Positions 34,362 through 47,031 are shown, counted from the stretch's first letter. The stretch: 64,000 nt of DNA from Primulina eburnea (GCF_022965805.1 NC_133102.1:11452485-11516484); one strand, 5' to 3'. Notes: generated from the sequence alone by a model not told the origin. Numbers and translations: made by a program.

Positions 34362-36540
34362 TGTAACGCCCGAAAATTAGTTCACGTACATCGCATGTAT
34401 GAAAATTATTAAATTGCTAAAATATTTTAATTAAATAATTTTTGATTCATTAATGATATATTTTGAGTAACTAAATGATTACTTGTGTAATTTTGTTTGG
34501 TTTCATAATTTAAAGATTTTCAGACGAATATTGGTGGTTGACCAGAGACGGAAGATCGGATACGGTTAAAATGTTAAAGATTTAAAAGCTAAATTTTTAT
34601 TTTTAATTAAGAAAACGTTTATTTTAAATAATTCTAGAAATTTAGTATTTTTTTAGGGTCAAATTTAAATTAATTAGTGGAGCAATACATTTATGTACTT
34701 TATATGAGATTTTGGAAAGAAGTGTTTTTAAAACTTTTAAATTTGAGGCTTAATGGTTTTATTGATCTTAATGGGTCTAATTTATTAAATAAAAGTTAGG
34801 GTTAATAAATCCTATTAATTAAGTGATTAAGAATCCTTTTTGTTTTTTTATATATATAATTAAACCCTACACACATACACACACCTAAACACACACCGAA
34901 ACACACATACAATTTATGTGGGAAAGGAAAGCAACGGCCGAAACATGGAGCTCTAGGAAAGGGAAGTTTTCGAATTTTTTTCTTCGTTCTTCGATTTTCT
35001 TCATCGTTCTTTCTTCCGATAACGATCACCCGAATCCCTTGCATCCCAATGTGCATTTTTGGTGGGGTTTTGACAAGAAAAAGGGTAGAAATTGTCCTCC
35101 GTTCGTGACCGACGTTTCATCGCTTCGATATTCATATTTCGAGCGTTTTAAATGCAAATGAACATTTTTAAATGTTTCTTTATGCACCATTCACTCCATA
35201 CTGCATGTATGCGAGTTATGTGTGAACATTTATGGCCCTGATGGTTTTAGAGTTTTATGCATGTGCATCTCATGTTTTTATAAAGAATTCTTGACGTTTT
35301 TGGTAATTGTTGAAGGAGGGATGCGAACCGAGAGATTCATGCATTGGTCTAATTGTTTAAGAGTAGTTTTTGAATTGACAAAAGCCAAAGGGAAGACCAG
35401 TAAGGCCGCACAGCCATGCACGCGTCATGCGTGTAGGCTACTCACAGCTAAGGGGGATGCATGGGGTCCTAGCCATGGTCTGGAGGGTTGTTTTAGGGTC
35501 TTAGTAAGGTCTTGGTAGGGGTCGGTTAGGGCGTGGACTGGCTGGAGTAATGCTGCGGCTGAGAGTGCACAAGCTGCCGTCTAGGAGCTGTTTTGGTACC
35601 TGTGGTTCTATGGGACTAGAGGATGATGTAATGGGATGGACCAGGTGCTAGGGACGTGACTTAGGGTCCTGGAGAGGGGCTGGTGTGAGCCTGGAGTTGA
35701 GCCAAAGGCTGCAGCAGCCGCTAGAGCGTTCGAGTCCTTAGTACGCGCAATGAGTGCGTTTCGTGCAGAGCTAGTTTGGGAGGTCTAGGGCTTTGGGCGT
35801 CTGGTCTGAGTCCAAAAGGGCCTGGTCACGGGCTTACGTTGTGTCTAAGGAAGAGGTCTAGGGCCTGGTTCGGGGTCGTTTCGAACCGTGTTCCATTCGG
35901 AGTCGTAAAATGTCCAAACATGCCAAATAGTGACAAAATGGGGCCTAGGTTAAATCTCTTGTTCTTGTTTCGGTTTTGGCTTGGGTTTGGGGATTTCAGT
36001 GGAATAAATTGGTCATGGGATGTTATTAAAGGTCTGGTCTCGGGTTGGTTCGAGTCGTAAGGGTAGTTTGGTCATTTGTATGCCCGAAAACGCAAAAACG
36101 GAGATAAAAGTGTCGTTCGGTAAGCAAATCAAGTTGTTTTTAAAACGTAGGTCTTAAGATGAAATTTCCAGCAAGCTTCTGGACATTTTTGGTGTTTTTA
36201 AAATTGTGGAATCAAGTCGTTACCCATAAGTCAAAGTTCAGGGTCGTCAAGGTAAGTATAAAGTTGAATTGTGTGCGATCGGCTCGAGGAAAGTCGAGGG
36301 CGGTTTGCAATTTCCTAAAACAATTCCATATCATGTTAGATGTTATTTTTAGAATTTTTAAAGTATATGCAAGATATATGTTATTTTCAGAAGTTTTAAC
36401 GTATCTGTATATTTATGTTATTTTTAACAGTCTCGACGTATACGAATGATGTAAGTCATTTTTGGAAGTTTTAAAGAATATTGAAAGTTATGCATATTTT
36501 TATGAAATGACGAAGTAAAGAAAAATATTTTTGAGAATGT
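34362..36540 (+). repeat. Ty3-D LTR, right end unresolved
   Basis: TGTAACGCCCGAAAATTAG begins directly after a purine tract, the usual start of a chromovirus LTR. A TATA-like stretch (about 34848-34856) is followed by a CA-repeat leader. The sequence to about 36540 is non-coding, with several out-of-frame open stretches. No terminal CA plus duplicated target could be identified before the 3' flank of the dehydrogenase gene, so the end coordinate is approximate and the LTR may be truncated. Confidence 0.5.
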
Positions 36541-36741
36541 GAATTGATAGGAACGTACATACTTTGGTCCATCGCACTATTGCCAGTACATTGTACGACA
36601 CATCAAGATCACTTATTGTAGCAGCTAGCATCACATACATACTTTGAAAACAAAAAGAGTTGCAAAATCACAATCCATGCATTATTCCCATTCTTCGTAT
36701 ACCAGAAGAAAACCTATGAAGAGGCAAACTTTTCCAATGTC

Positions 36742-36944
36742 TTAATCAACTTTCAAGGACTTTTCGATGTCAATGACGAACCGATACCTCACATCAGATT
36801 TCACCAGACGCTCCATAGCTGTGTTTATGTAATCTATATGGATAATCTCCACATCTGGTAGTATTTTGTGTTTCGCAGCAAAATCGATCATCTCTTGTGT
36901 CTCTTTTATTCCCCCGATTCCACTCCCGGATACCGACTTCCTCC
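36742..36944 (-). CDS. Dehydrogenase exon 5
   Basis: [20 protein letters not shown] to [11 protein letters not shown] and stop TAA at 36742-36744. Acceptor ATGCCAG. The C-terminus matches the family in length. Confidence 0.92.
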
Positions 36945-37148
36945 CTGGCATTTATTATCAACCAATGGATAAGTTGTTAAAGATAAGAGTTTGTGCAATA
37001 TAACGAAAGCTAGAATAGACTGCGTGGCTAGAAGTATATAACATAGCAAATGGAAAACCATGAAGGATAGGTATCTTATGATTATATATATTTTTCTTAA
37101 TTTAAAGTTTTTGTTTCATGCATACTCGTAACAGACATTTATGCTCAC

Positions 37149-37302
37149 CTATAATCAGGGGCAAGGAGGGCAACTCAAGAGGCTTTTCTGGAACACCGAC
37201 CAAGACAAGCTTTCCATGGGGCTTTAACAAGCTTATTAAAGGTACTAGGGGATGAGTCGCGGACACGGTGTCAATGATACCATCCAGCGTCCCTGCTGCA
37301 GC
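37149..37302 (-). CDS. Dehydrogenase exon 4
   Basis: [20 protein letters not shown] to LELPSLPLI, in frame with exon 3. Acceptor GCGTAG and donor GTGAGC. Confidence 0.9.
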
Positions 37303-37392
37303 CTACGCACGCGAAATCAAATAATAAATGGTAATCCCATCGATCATACTCGAATACTGAAACCGAAAAAAAAAAAAGAAAAGAAGAGAAAC

Positions 37393-37746
37393 CTGCATCT
37401 GCTCAGGGTCATGGCTAACTAAAAACTCATCGATGCCAAGAATGTCAATAGCTTCCTTCTTTTTGTTAATCGACGTGCTGATGACTGTCACATGAGTCCC
37501 GAAAGCCTTAGCAAACTTCACGGCCAGGTGGCCGAGGCCACCAAGACCAACCACACCGACTTTCATCCCCGGCTTGTCGAGTCCAAAGTATCTTAATGGG
37601 CTGTAAGTCGTGATCCCAGCACATAAGAGAGGAGCGCCAACATCAAGAGGCAGATTCTCAGGCCAACGAATGACGAAATGCTCGTCAGCAACCATGATAT
37701 CAGAGTAACCTCCGTATGTCACAGTACCATCAAAGTAAGGCATACT
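37393..37746 (-). CDS. Dehydrogenase exon 3, downstream half
   Basis: It continues in frame across the Copia element once one copy of the 5-bp duplication is discounted. It contains [20 protein letters not shown], Cys166 and the GLGGLG nucleotide fold, then VISTS, and ends DPEQMQ at donor GTTTCT. Confidence 0.9.
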
Positions 37747-39809
37747 TGTTGGATCTGGTTTTCTACACGCCCAAACGCAGCGGAAGTTTTAAAATTTTTA
37801 TTTTATTTTGACAATCAAAATATATATGTTTGAGCGCTCGTATGATTTTAACAAAACATACATAGGATGTTAGAAAATTATACCTTTGGTGAATAAATCA
37901 CTGGACACCAACCGATCCGGTATAACAGATCTGGCTCTTGATGAATCCCTACGATCTTTCTTCAAAAGACTCCTTTCTTTCCTTCAAATTAGGTCCACGA
38001 CTAGAACGTTCGTTCCTCTTCTGATTTGCACTAGAAAAACTAGAAGAGATTTTGCGTAGGAGAAGAAAAATTGAGAGACGGCTCAAAGGTTTTTCTCAAA
38101 GAAAAGGTGGCCAATTTTTTTCTTTTGGAGTTGAGATTCTCGTGAGTTTGGTGGTGGGTGGTGTAGGGTTTTACTTTCATGCATTATATATATAATTAAA
38201 TTAAACCCTAATTACATAATTAACATTAACGGGCTTGATTTAATTAATTGGGCTAGTCCAACTAGTTTAATTAATTTAATCAAATCCATTAAAACTTTAA
38301 TTATTTAATATGTTGGACTCGTACCCCTACAAGCCCATTAAACATATTATCCACCATATTTAATTTATTAATTAATCAACTCAACTTTTGAGCTTAATAA
38401 ATTAAATACATTATAAATTCAACATTTGAATTTATTATTTAAATTATAAATTCAACTACTTGAATTTACATCACCTCAAAAATTTAATATTTAATAAACT
38501 CAACTTTTGAGTTTAATAAATTAAATTATCAAATTTTATAAATTCAACTCCTTGAATTTATTCTCTCCAAATTTCATAAATTCAACTTCTTGAATTTACT
38601 ATATCATAAATTCAACTCCTTGAATTTATTTTTCTCAAAATTTAATTATCATAAATTCAACTCCTTGAATTTACTATATCATAATATAAATTCAACTCCT
38701 TGAATTTATTCTCTCAACGGGAACAAACAATCCAGTACTTGTGTGACCCTCAATGGTTCAGGGATACAGCTAGCCGTGGGTTCACAACTCTTTGTGATTC
38801 AGGACATAATCCTTTATTCGGGCTTACCCTAGTTAGCCCCATTCTTTTCACCAACACCTTGATCAAGAATGCCAGAACTCATTTCTGATTACACCCATCG
38901 GATCATGGTAAGAGCGTCTAGTAGCATCGCCCCATGATCCCCTAGGTATCACTGATAGTGCCTGCAAGAACCAGTAGATTATGATTAACGTACAGTACGG
39001 TCCCTTCATCTCATATATCCCGATCGAATCTGCAACCATTGGTTCATCGAGGGTTGCATATTAATTCGATAACTATGTGATAACTATAATAGTGGCATCG
39101 CGTGTACTATTTGGAGAACTCCTTCTCCAACGTACATCTCGTACTCTGGCCAGAGATTCCATGCACTATTATTTCATTAGATCACATAGGATATCCACAC
39201 CCGTAGGTGAGCGGTGAATCCCCGACTACAATGCACTGGTTCCTATATGTGTCGCAACTGTACCCAACCTCGCCACCTGATGACTCTCCTGGAGCCGGTA
39301 AACGAGTCAAAGCACAGCCCTAGCATATAGAGCCTCAGTGTTGTCCCGGGTCGTAAGGACTAATGGTGTACAATCATAACCACGGACTTATCCTCTCGAT
39401 GAATGATAACCACTTGAAAAGTCCGAGGGAGGGTTGTTCGGTATAATCATCATATGACTACCCATCTGTATGTTTGGACATCTCTATGCCCTTACCAAGA
39501 AACGCAGTACACAACATCACAGATGCTAGTCTCGAGCTCAAGCGACCTTTATCCATGTTTTAGGCGGCTGAATCGACTAGGAACGAATTTAGAATATGCA
39601 GTGTTTACAAATGAGTTTCAACATCGAATTACGATTCATTTGTATTAAAGCATAATCAAGGACTTTATCTATGCTGCTTGCATGGGTATACAGATAAAGT
39701 ATTACGAAACCATTAAAAGTTAAATTATATTAAAATAAAGATTGTTTATTTCACTTGAGTCAATAAAATCCCTAGCCAACCGTTGGCTTGCAGGGCATCT
39801 ACTCTAACA
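37747..39809 (-). repeat. Copia 3' LTR (left)
   Basis: On the coding strand it reads TGTTAGAGTAG...CCAGATCCAACA. It contains AT-rich tandem blocks with AAATTCAACTCCTTGAATTT-like units (about 38420-38720). The short open frames are not genes. Confidence 0.95.
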
Positions 39810-40402
39810 ATCTCCCACTTGCCCTAGAGCCAACTACCCTTAACTCCATTGCTTCGCGATGCTTTTCAAACAATGGTCCTGGCAAGGGCTTTGTAAGTGG
39901 ATCAGCAACATTATCTGCAGAGGGGAGTCTTTCAACTTATATGTCTCCTCTTCCCACTATCTCCCGTATGACGTGGAACTTCCTCAGTATATGTTTGGAT
40001 CGCTGATGAGACCTTGGTTCCTTTGCTTGTGCAACGGCACCAGTGCTGTCCCAGTACAACGGGACTGTATCAACTCAATTAGGAATAACGCCCAACTCTT
40101 GGACAGAATTCCTCATCCAAACTACCTCTTGGGCTGCATCAGATGCAGCAACGTATTCAGCTTCAGTGGTGGAATCCGCAACAGTGTCTTGCTTGGAACC
40201 TTTCCAAGAGACAACTGCACCATGAATACAAAGCCAGAGGTCGATTTCGAATCATCTACGTCGCATTAGAAGCTAGAATCAGTGTAGCCTTCCAATTTCA
40301 ATTCTCCACCCCATAGACCATGAACAAGTTCTTAGTGCTTCTCAAGTACTTAAGAATATCTTTCACGGCCTTCCAATACATTGGACCAGGGTTCGCCTGA
40401 TA
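39810..40402 (-). pseudogene. Copia RNase H remnant and polypurine tract
   Basis: The minus strand encodes DSTTEAEYVAASDAAQEVVW-like RNase H sequence (about 40130-40190) and ends VADPLTKPLPG near 39890. The polypurine tract (AAGTGGGAGAT) abuts the LTR at 39810. Confidence 0.75.
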
Positions 40403-41062
40403 TCAGCTTGTAACACTCAAAGCATAAGTAACATCAAGACGTGTCGATATCATACCATACATGATACTATCAATAGCTGACGAATATGGAATACGTGTCA
40501 TCATCTCTATCTCTTCATCAGTTTTGGGACACATAGCTTTAGATAGAGTAATACCATGACAAATTGGTAAGTATCTTCTCTTGGACTCTTCCATAGAGAA
40601 TCGTTTAATAATGGTATCGATATAGGTGGCTCGGGTGAGTCCGAGCATCCTCTTTGATCTATCTCTATAGATTTGTATTCTCAATACGTAGGATGCTTCA
40701 CCCATGTCTTTCATGGAGAATATACTTGCTAACCATACTTTAGTTGATTGCAATAATCCTACATCATTCCCAATGAGCGGGATATCATCAACATAAAGTA
40801 CCAGGAATGTCACTGCACTCCCACTAACTTTCTTGTACACGCATGGTTCCTCAGGATTCTTAGCAAAACCAAACTCTTTGATAGTGCTATCAAATCTGAG
40901 GTTCCAACTCCTTGACATCTGCTTGAGACCATATATTGATCTCTGAAGTTTGCATACCTTATGCTCACTTCCTACTGATAATACCTTCCCATCCGCCCCA
41001 AGCTTTCTTTTGCAGATCCATTTGCATCCTATGGGAACAATTCCCTGAGGTTGATCCATCAA
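40403..41062 (-). pseudogene. Copia reverse transcriptase with internal deletion
   Basis: It begins GIVPIGCKWICKRKLGADGK, then jumps to SEHKVCKLQRSIYGLKQMSR. The segment that normally lies between, with the first catalytic Asp (motif A), is missing. The YVDD site is present (LVLYVDDIPLIGND). The frame ends TRLDVTYALSVTS. An RT lacking motif A should be inactive. Confidence 0.88.
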
Positions 41063-41197
41063 TGTCTAGACTTGGTTTGAATACATAGAGTACATTTCTG
41101 ACTGCATGGCTTCAAGCCATTTGGTTGAATCAGTATCAGATATTTCTTCTTTGAAATTCATTGGATCACATCCAACACAAGGCTCATCATGGCCTTG

Positions 41198-41327
41198 TTA
41201 ATGAAGAAGTGTATATCTGGCAGGTGGTCTAATAACCTTATCAGACCTTCTAGGAGCTTGTACTTCAACTACTGGTTCTAGGGGATTAGGTTCAACTTCT
41301 AAAGTTGAGGGAGTATCTTGAATTTCT
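41198..41327 (-). pseudogene. Copia integrase-RT linker remnant
   Basis: An open minus-strand stretch (EEIQDTPSTLEVEPNPLEPV, then RRSDKVIRPPARY) matches the low-complexity linker that precedes RT in Copia polyproteins. Confidence 0.6.
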
Positions 41328-41861
41328 TCAAGTTCTATCATATTGCCTTTTATATCTAATAGAAACTCCCTTATAACCCAAAAATTCAGCACTCAAGTAT
41401 TCTCTACTTCGATCAGATCGAAATGCCTTAATACTTCTTTCTAGCTGATTTTCTACTTCAGATCTGAATTCTTTGAACCTTTCAAATGCTTCAGATTTGT
41501 ATTTTATCAAATAAACACACCCATACCTCGAATGGTCATCAGTAAAGGTAATGAAGTAGGATTGCCCATATTTTGTGCTAACACTTAGCGGGCCACAAAC
41601 GTCTGTGTGGATCAAATCCAATAGACCATGCGCACGTTCCACGTTTCCATCGAATGGAATCTTGGTCATTTTTCTTTTCAGACAGGACTCACGGGTAAGT
41701 ATAGAATTTATGTCTGACAAGTCAAACATGCCTTCTCCCACTAGTTTGTGCATCCTTCTTTGGGAAATATGACCTAGTCTAGCGTGCCATATTTGTGTGG
41801 GATTTGGATCATCTAACTTTCTTTTGTTTGTTGTTGAAATCATGTTTACTCGGACATTCAT
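41328..41861 (-). pseudogene. Copia integrase, truncated
   Basis: IWHARLGHISQRRMHKLV is the pre-integrase zinc-region start. LLDLIHTDVCGPL and FITFTDDHSRYGCVYL belong to the catalytic core. One expected Cys of the zinc region is Arg here. After REYLSAEFL the sequence jumps to a degenerate GYKGVSI region, so the end of the core is deleted. Confidence 0.85.
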
Positions 41862-41999
41862 TTATCATTTCCAGAACATTTCTGGCGCATATAATTTCTT
41901 ATGTCCGAACTTCTTGCAGTGAAATAAATATGTTCTGACTTATCGGGCTTTGTAGGCCTTTCAAGTGTCTTTTAGAGTTTGCTTCTTATTGGGATTGTT

Positions 42000-42620
42000 T
42001 TTCTTGTGAGGGGCGGAACATTTCTTTCCCTTACCTTGTGGGTCATTTTTCGTCCGACGAAAGGTCCATTATAAAAACAACAATTTTTCTTATTTTATGG
42101 TGATCTCATAAGTCATAAGCATATTGACTAGCTCTTCAAGGCTATCAGATATCTTATTAAACTTGAAGTTCACCATAACCCCCGTCAAATGAGGAATAGA
42201 AAGACAACAAATTGATGTTATCAATTAACTCGTTAGGAATCACATATTCCAGACCCACCACATTCTTAATAACACAATCATATGTACACCATGCTCATGG
42301 GCTAGAGCCCCATCTTGCATGTGTGTAGTCATGAGCTCTTTGAAAGTAGTGTGCATCATCGTATGAGTTTCATGCACCATGCAACTCTTGCACGTGCATT
42401 CGAATGTCAACAGCATTCAAAATTTCCTCAAACTGTCCCTACAGTTCATTTGACATAGAAGAAAGCACATCACACTTTAGCTTGCATACTATGGTCCTTC
42501 CATCTTGCATGCTTTGTCAGTTCAGCAGGACTGACATTAGTGTGTATGCCATTTTCTCTGAATTCAGAACAATTTTCCCAACCAGTCTTGAAAATTAGAT
42601 TCGATTAGCTTGTTAATAAT
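42000..42620 (-). pseudogene. Copia gag remnant
   Basis: The minus strand at 42085-42260 encodes EYVIPNELIDNINLLSFYSS and, one frame over, VMVNFKFNKISDSLEELVNM, a Ty1/copia gag signature. Downstream about 41900-41950 reads LFHCKKFGH, a decayed zinc knuckle. Frameshifts and stops prevent translation. The outer limits are approximate. Confidence 0.65.
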
Positions 42621-44099
42621 AAAATTGGATTACGTGACGAAATCGAAATATACACTGATATGGAAACAGAATAATTGTTGCTGATTATTTTAAAATAATT
42701 TTAAGATATAAAATATGGATTTCATTTTATAAATTACCCTCCTACTATTTTGACATTTCCACCACCCTCTGATGAAAAAGGGAAATCGTATTTCCTTAGT
42801 AGGCACGTAGAGTCCAATTAGCCAATTATAATCCCGAATAATATCAGCCAATTATAATTTCTAAAAGGTAGAGTCCAATTGCATCCCTATGCAACCTCCG
42901 CGTGTTTTGCCTCACGTTTAATAAGGACTCAATAATATGACGCCGTTTATTTTCGCGTGTCAAACCAACCCATCAATGTTGAATTGTAATAGACGGTCGC
43001 CATGAGTTCCCCCAATAATATGAGCCGAAGTCATGAGAGTTCCACTCAATTCACATCATATGTCCGGTGGAAGTCACAGCTTTCCGGCGTACAGGCCTCC
43101 CCAATAATATGAGCCAGACACTGTCCGCGGGTAGCGATCAACATGCAACCACGGTTGATGGAAGGCAAGGAAAAATTAAACTCTTTTAATTTTTACTTAT
43201 TCGGTTTGATATAAATTTTGAATCATATTCAAAATGAGGGATTTTAATTAAAAAATTGTCTCATCATTTTAATTTAAAAACGCGTGCCACGAGTTTGTAT
43301 GTTTTCCGGATCCATGCAACTATATTATCTAATAATATACATACATGCATACTACTATATATCGCATATATCATAATATAGCATTCAACAATAAATAAGG
43401 ATGATCGATCGCCAACACTATTAGATCCATGTGAGCCATACATGGATCCAGGTCCAAACCTAGGTGAATGCAGGGATGCAAATGCAACTATTACAAGAGC
43501 TTCCAATATTTTACATGTCTTCATCTCGTTCATCGGGCCCACCATCTTCCAGTCTTGATCTCCCACTATTTCTAATAATTACATTTAAATAGCCATGGCA
43601 CATAAGGGATACATCTCATGGGGGTGGGAACGGGCCATAAACCAGGCCCACTTTAATAATATCAAATATTATAAAAAGAATAAAAACAGTAAAATATCCT
43701 AACATACACCTAACACATTGGTCAAGGCTCTCGATCATCCTCCATGCATTTAATATCAAATATTAACATCAATTAATTAAACAATTTAATTAATTGATAA
43801 ATCATATATCTAATAATTTTATCACTAACCACCACAATTATTAAAGAATTTAATAAATTAAATAAACTCCTTTATTTAATTTCCAATTAAATCAATAATA
43901 ATTGATTTCTTATAAAACTCATTTTTACCATAAATAATTAAAATCATATTCTAATTATTTATTTTACAAGAAAATTATTAATTTTCAGAAAATTAATTTT
44001 CAAAAGAAAAATTGAATCAATTTCAAAAATATCAATTTTACCCAAAATTTTGAAAAATCAGAAAATTGCACCATGGGCCCAAACAATTCAAGCCCAGCA
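42620..44099 (-). other. Rest of the Copia 5' leader
   Basis: About 1.5 kb between the GC array and the gag remnant. AT-rich, and no supported gene. Confidence 0.5.
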
Positions 44100-44443
44100 T
44101 TTTTCACGCATCCCGAGACGATCCCGGGTAGCCGCCCTCGCTGCCCGCCCACTGCCCGAACGTTTCGGGCAGCGGCGGCAGCCCCTGTGCGCTCAGGGAG
44201 CGCACAGGTGCGCGCGGCGCTGCGCGCTGGCGTCCGCACGCCTGGCGCGCTGCGCGCCGCCGCCTGCGCGCGGGCGTCCTACGCCGCGCGCGCGCAGAGC
44301 GCTGCCGTGCTGCGCGGGCGTCCAACGCCGCGCGCGCGCAGCGCGCTGCCGTGCTGCGCGCGGGCGTCCCACGCCGCGCGCGCACGCTGCGCGCTGCCGT
44401 GCGCGTCCCTGCGCCCACGACTGCCCGGAACAGTTCCGGGCAG
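44100..44443 (-). repeat. GC-rich hairpin array in the Copia 5' leader
   Basis: About 340 bp of very high GC in an AT-rich element. Perfect inverted repeats: 44152-44172 (9-bp arms), 44185-44207 (CTGTGCGCTC / GAGCGCACAG, loop AGG) and 44421-44443 (11-bp arms around one base). Three tandem units of about 45 bp each contain GGCGTCCNACGCC (44273-44285, 44317-44329, 44363-44375) with a different central base each time. Open frames here are composition artefacts. Confidence 0.82.
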
Positions 44444-44584
44444 ATTAAATAATTTTTTTTTTTTTTTTTTTTTTGTTCTGAAAAAAAAATAATTTTCGTG
44501 GTGCTAAATTTTCTGAAAAATTTTCTTGTGTGGTTAGAAATAAATTATTCAATATAATTTAAATCATACGATTCAGAAAACCTG

Positions 44585-44596
44585 GCTCTGATACCA
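44585..44596 (-). other. Copia primer-binding site
   Basis: On the minus strand TGGTATCAGAGC, complementary to initiator tRNA-Met, starts one base after the LTR. Confidence 0.9.
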
Positions 44597-44597
44597 C

Positions 44598-46660
44598 TGT
44601 TGGATCTGGTTTTCTACACGCCCAAACGCAGCGGAAGTTTTAAAATTTTTATTTTATTTTGACAATCAAAATATATATGTTTGAGCGCTCGTATGATTTT
44701 AACAAAACATACATAGGATGTTAGAAAATTATACCTTTGGTGAATAAATCACTGGACACCAACCGATCCGGTATAACAGATCTGGCTCTTGATGAATCCC
44801 TACGATCTTTCTTCAAAAGACTCCTTTCTTTCCTTCAAATTAGGTCCACGACTAGAACGTTCGTTCCTCTTCTGATTTGCACTAGAAAAACTAGAAGAGA
44901 TTTTGCGTAGGAGAAGAAAAATTGAGAGACGGCTCAAAGGTTTTTCTCAAAGAAAAGGTGGCCAATTTTTTTCTTTTGGAGTTGAGATTCTCGTGAGTTT
45001 GGTGGTGGGTGGTGTAGGGTTTTACTTTCATGCGTTATATATATAATTAAATGAAACCCTAATTACATAATTAACATTAACGGGCTTGATTTAATTAATT
45101 GGGCTAGTCCAATTAGTTTAATTAATTTAATCAAATCCATTAAAACTTTAATTATTTAATATGTTGGACTCGTACCCCTACAAGCCCATTAAACATATTA
45201 TCCACCATATTTAATTTATTAATTAATCAACTCAACTTTTGAGCTTAATAAATTAAATACATTATAAATTCAACATTTGAATTTATTATTTAAATTATAA
45301 ATTCAACTACTTGAATTTACATCACCTCAAAAATTTAATATTTAATAAACTCAACTTTTGAGTTTAATAAATTAAATTATCAAATTTTATAAATTCAACT
45401 CCTTGAATTTATTCTCTCCAAATTTCATAAATTCAACTTCTTGAATTTACTATATCATAAATTCAACTCCTTGAATTTATTTTTCTCAAAATTTAATTAT
45501 CATAAATTCAACTCCTTGAATTTACTATATCATAATATAAATTCAACTCCTTGAATTTATTCTCTCAACGGGAACAAACAATCCAGTACTTGTGTGACCC
45601 TCAATGGTTCAGGGATACAGCTAGCCGTGGGTTCACAACTCTTTGTGATTCAGGACATAATCCTTTATTCGGGCTTACCCTAGTTAGCCCCATTCTTTTC
45701 ACCAACACCTTGATCAAGAATGCCAGAACTCATTTCTGATTACACCCATCGGATCATGGTAAGAGCGTCTAGTAGCATCGCCCCATGATCCCCTAGGTAT
45801 CACTGATAGTGCCTGCAAGAACCAGTAGATTATGATTAACGTACAGTACGGTCCCTTCATCTCATATATCCCGATCGAATCTGCAACCATTGGTTCATCG
45901 AGGGTTGCATATTAATTCGATAACTATGTGATAACTATAATAGTGGCATCGCGTGTACTATTTGGAGAACTCCTTCTCCAACGTACATCTCGTACTCTGG
46001 CCAGAGATTCCATGCACTATTATTTCATTAGATCACATAGGATATCCACACCCGTAGGTGAGCGGTGAATCCCCGACTACAATGCACTGGCTCCTATATG
46101 TGTCGCAACTGTACCCAACCTCGCCACCTGATGACTCTCCTGGAGCCGGTAAACGAGTCAAAGCACAGCCCTAGCATATAGAGCCTCAGTGTTGTCCCGG
46201 GTCGTAAGGACTAATGGTGTACAATCATAACCACGGACTTATCCTCTCGATGAATGATAACCACTTGAAAAGTCCGAGGGAGGGTTGTTCGGTATAATCA
46301 TCATATGACTACCCATCTGTATGTTTGGACATCTCTATGCCCTTACCAAGAAACGCAGTACACAACATCACAGATGCTAGTCTCGAGCTCAAGCGACCTT
46401 TATCCATGTTTTAGGCGGCTGAATCGACTAGGAACGAATTTAGAATATGCAGTGTTTACAAATGAGTTTCAACATCGAATTACGATTCATTTGTATTAAA
46501 GCATAATCAAGGACTTTATCTATGCTGCTTGCATGGGTATACAGATAAAGTATTACGAAACCATTAAAAGTTAAATTATATTAAAATAAAGATTGTTTAT
46601 TTCACTTGAGTCAATAAAATCCCTAGCCAACCGTTGGCTTGCAGGGCATCTACTCTAACA
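44598..46660 (-). repeat. Copia 5' LTR (right)
   Basis: Same length as the left LTR. The differences I see are one each near 45034, 45054, 45113 and 46091. The AATTCAACTCCTTGAATT block is conserved. Confidence 0.95.
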
Positions 46661-46825
46661 ATACTATATGTGAGTATTTGTTTGGGACAGTAATTTTCTA
46701 GGTCGACGGCGCACTGATCACATTGGCGGCACGACCCTACCAAGCATCCCACGCCTACTTTGTTTCCAACCTCGAACTTCTCCACCTTTTCACCAACCTC
46801 AGTTACTATCCCGACAATTTCATGC
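46661..46825 (-). CDS. Dehydrogenase exon 3, upstream half
   Basis: It begins [18 protein letters not shown], which completes a Gly codon split by the intron, and carries the four structural-zinc cysteines. It ends at the Copia border with the duplicated target (46661-46665). Confidence 0.9.
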
Positions 46826-46917
46826 CTAGACATCAAGGAAATTATACGCGATGAGTCAAATCCTCGGATAACTAACTCATGAACAAACAAATACACAAGC
46901 TGAGTAAATATTCTTAC

Positions 46918-47031
46918 CCAGGAACAATAGGATATATGGTGAATCCCCACTCATTCTTGGCCATATGAAGATCAGAATGGCACACCCCACAATATAGAAC
47001 TTTGAACCGCACATCATGCTCCCCGGTAGCC
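46918..47031 (-). CDS. Dehydrogenase exon 2
   Basis: Residues 33-70 plus two bases of codon 71: [20 protein letters not shown] to TIYPIVPG. It contains the first catalytic zinc ligand. The acceptor is TTGTAG and the donor GTAAGA. Confidence 0.9.

Larger units (their letters stand above)
37747..46660 (-). mobile_element. Copia element, complete termini, internally deleted, TSD ATACT
   Basis: It has two 2063-bp LTRs (37747-39809 and 44598-46660) with about four mismatches and the duplicated target ATACT at 37742-37746 and 46661-46665. The coding strand is minus: primer site next to the right LTR, then a GC-rich leader, gag remnant, integrase, RT, RNase H, and a polypurine tract next to the left LTR. 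Both integrase and RT have lost internal segments, so the copy is non-autonomous. It inserted into exon 3 of the dehydrogenase gene in the same orientation as the gene. Confidence 0.96.

Noticed and set aside
38700..39648. Short ORFs in the Copia LTRs (repeated at 45551-46499)
   Set aside because: Identical in both LTRs and within non-coding LTR sequence.
44050..44492. Ala/Arg-rich ORFs on both strands
   Set aside because: Composition artefact of the GC-rich Copia leader; open in several frames at once.
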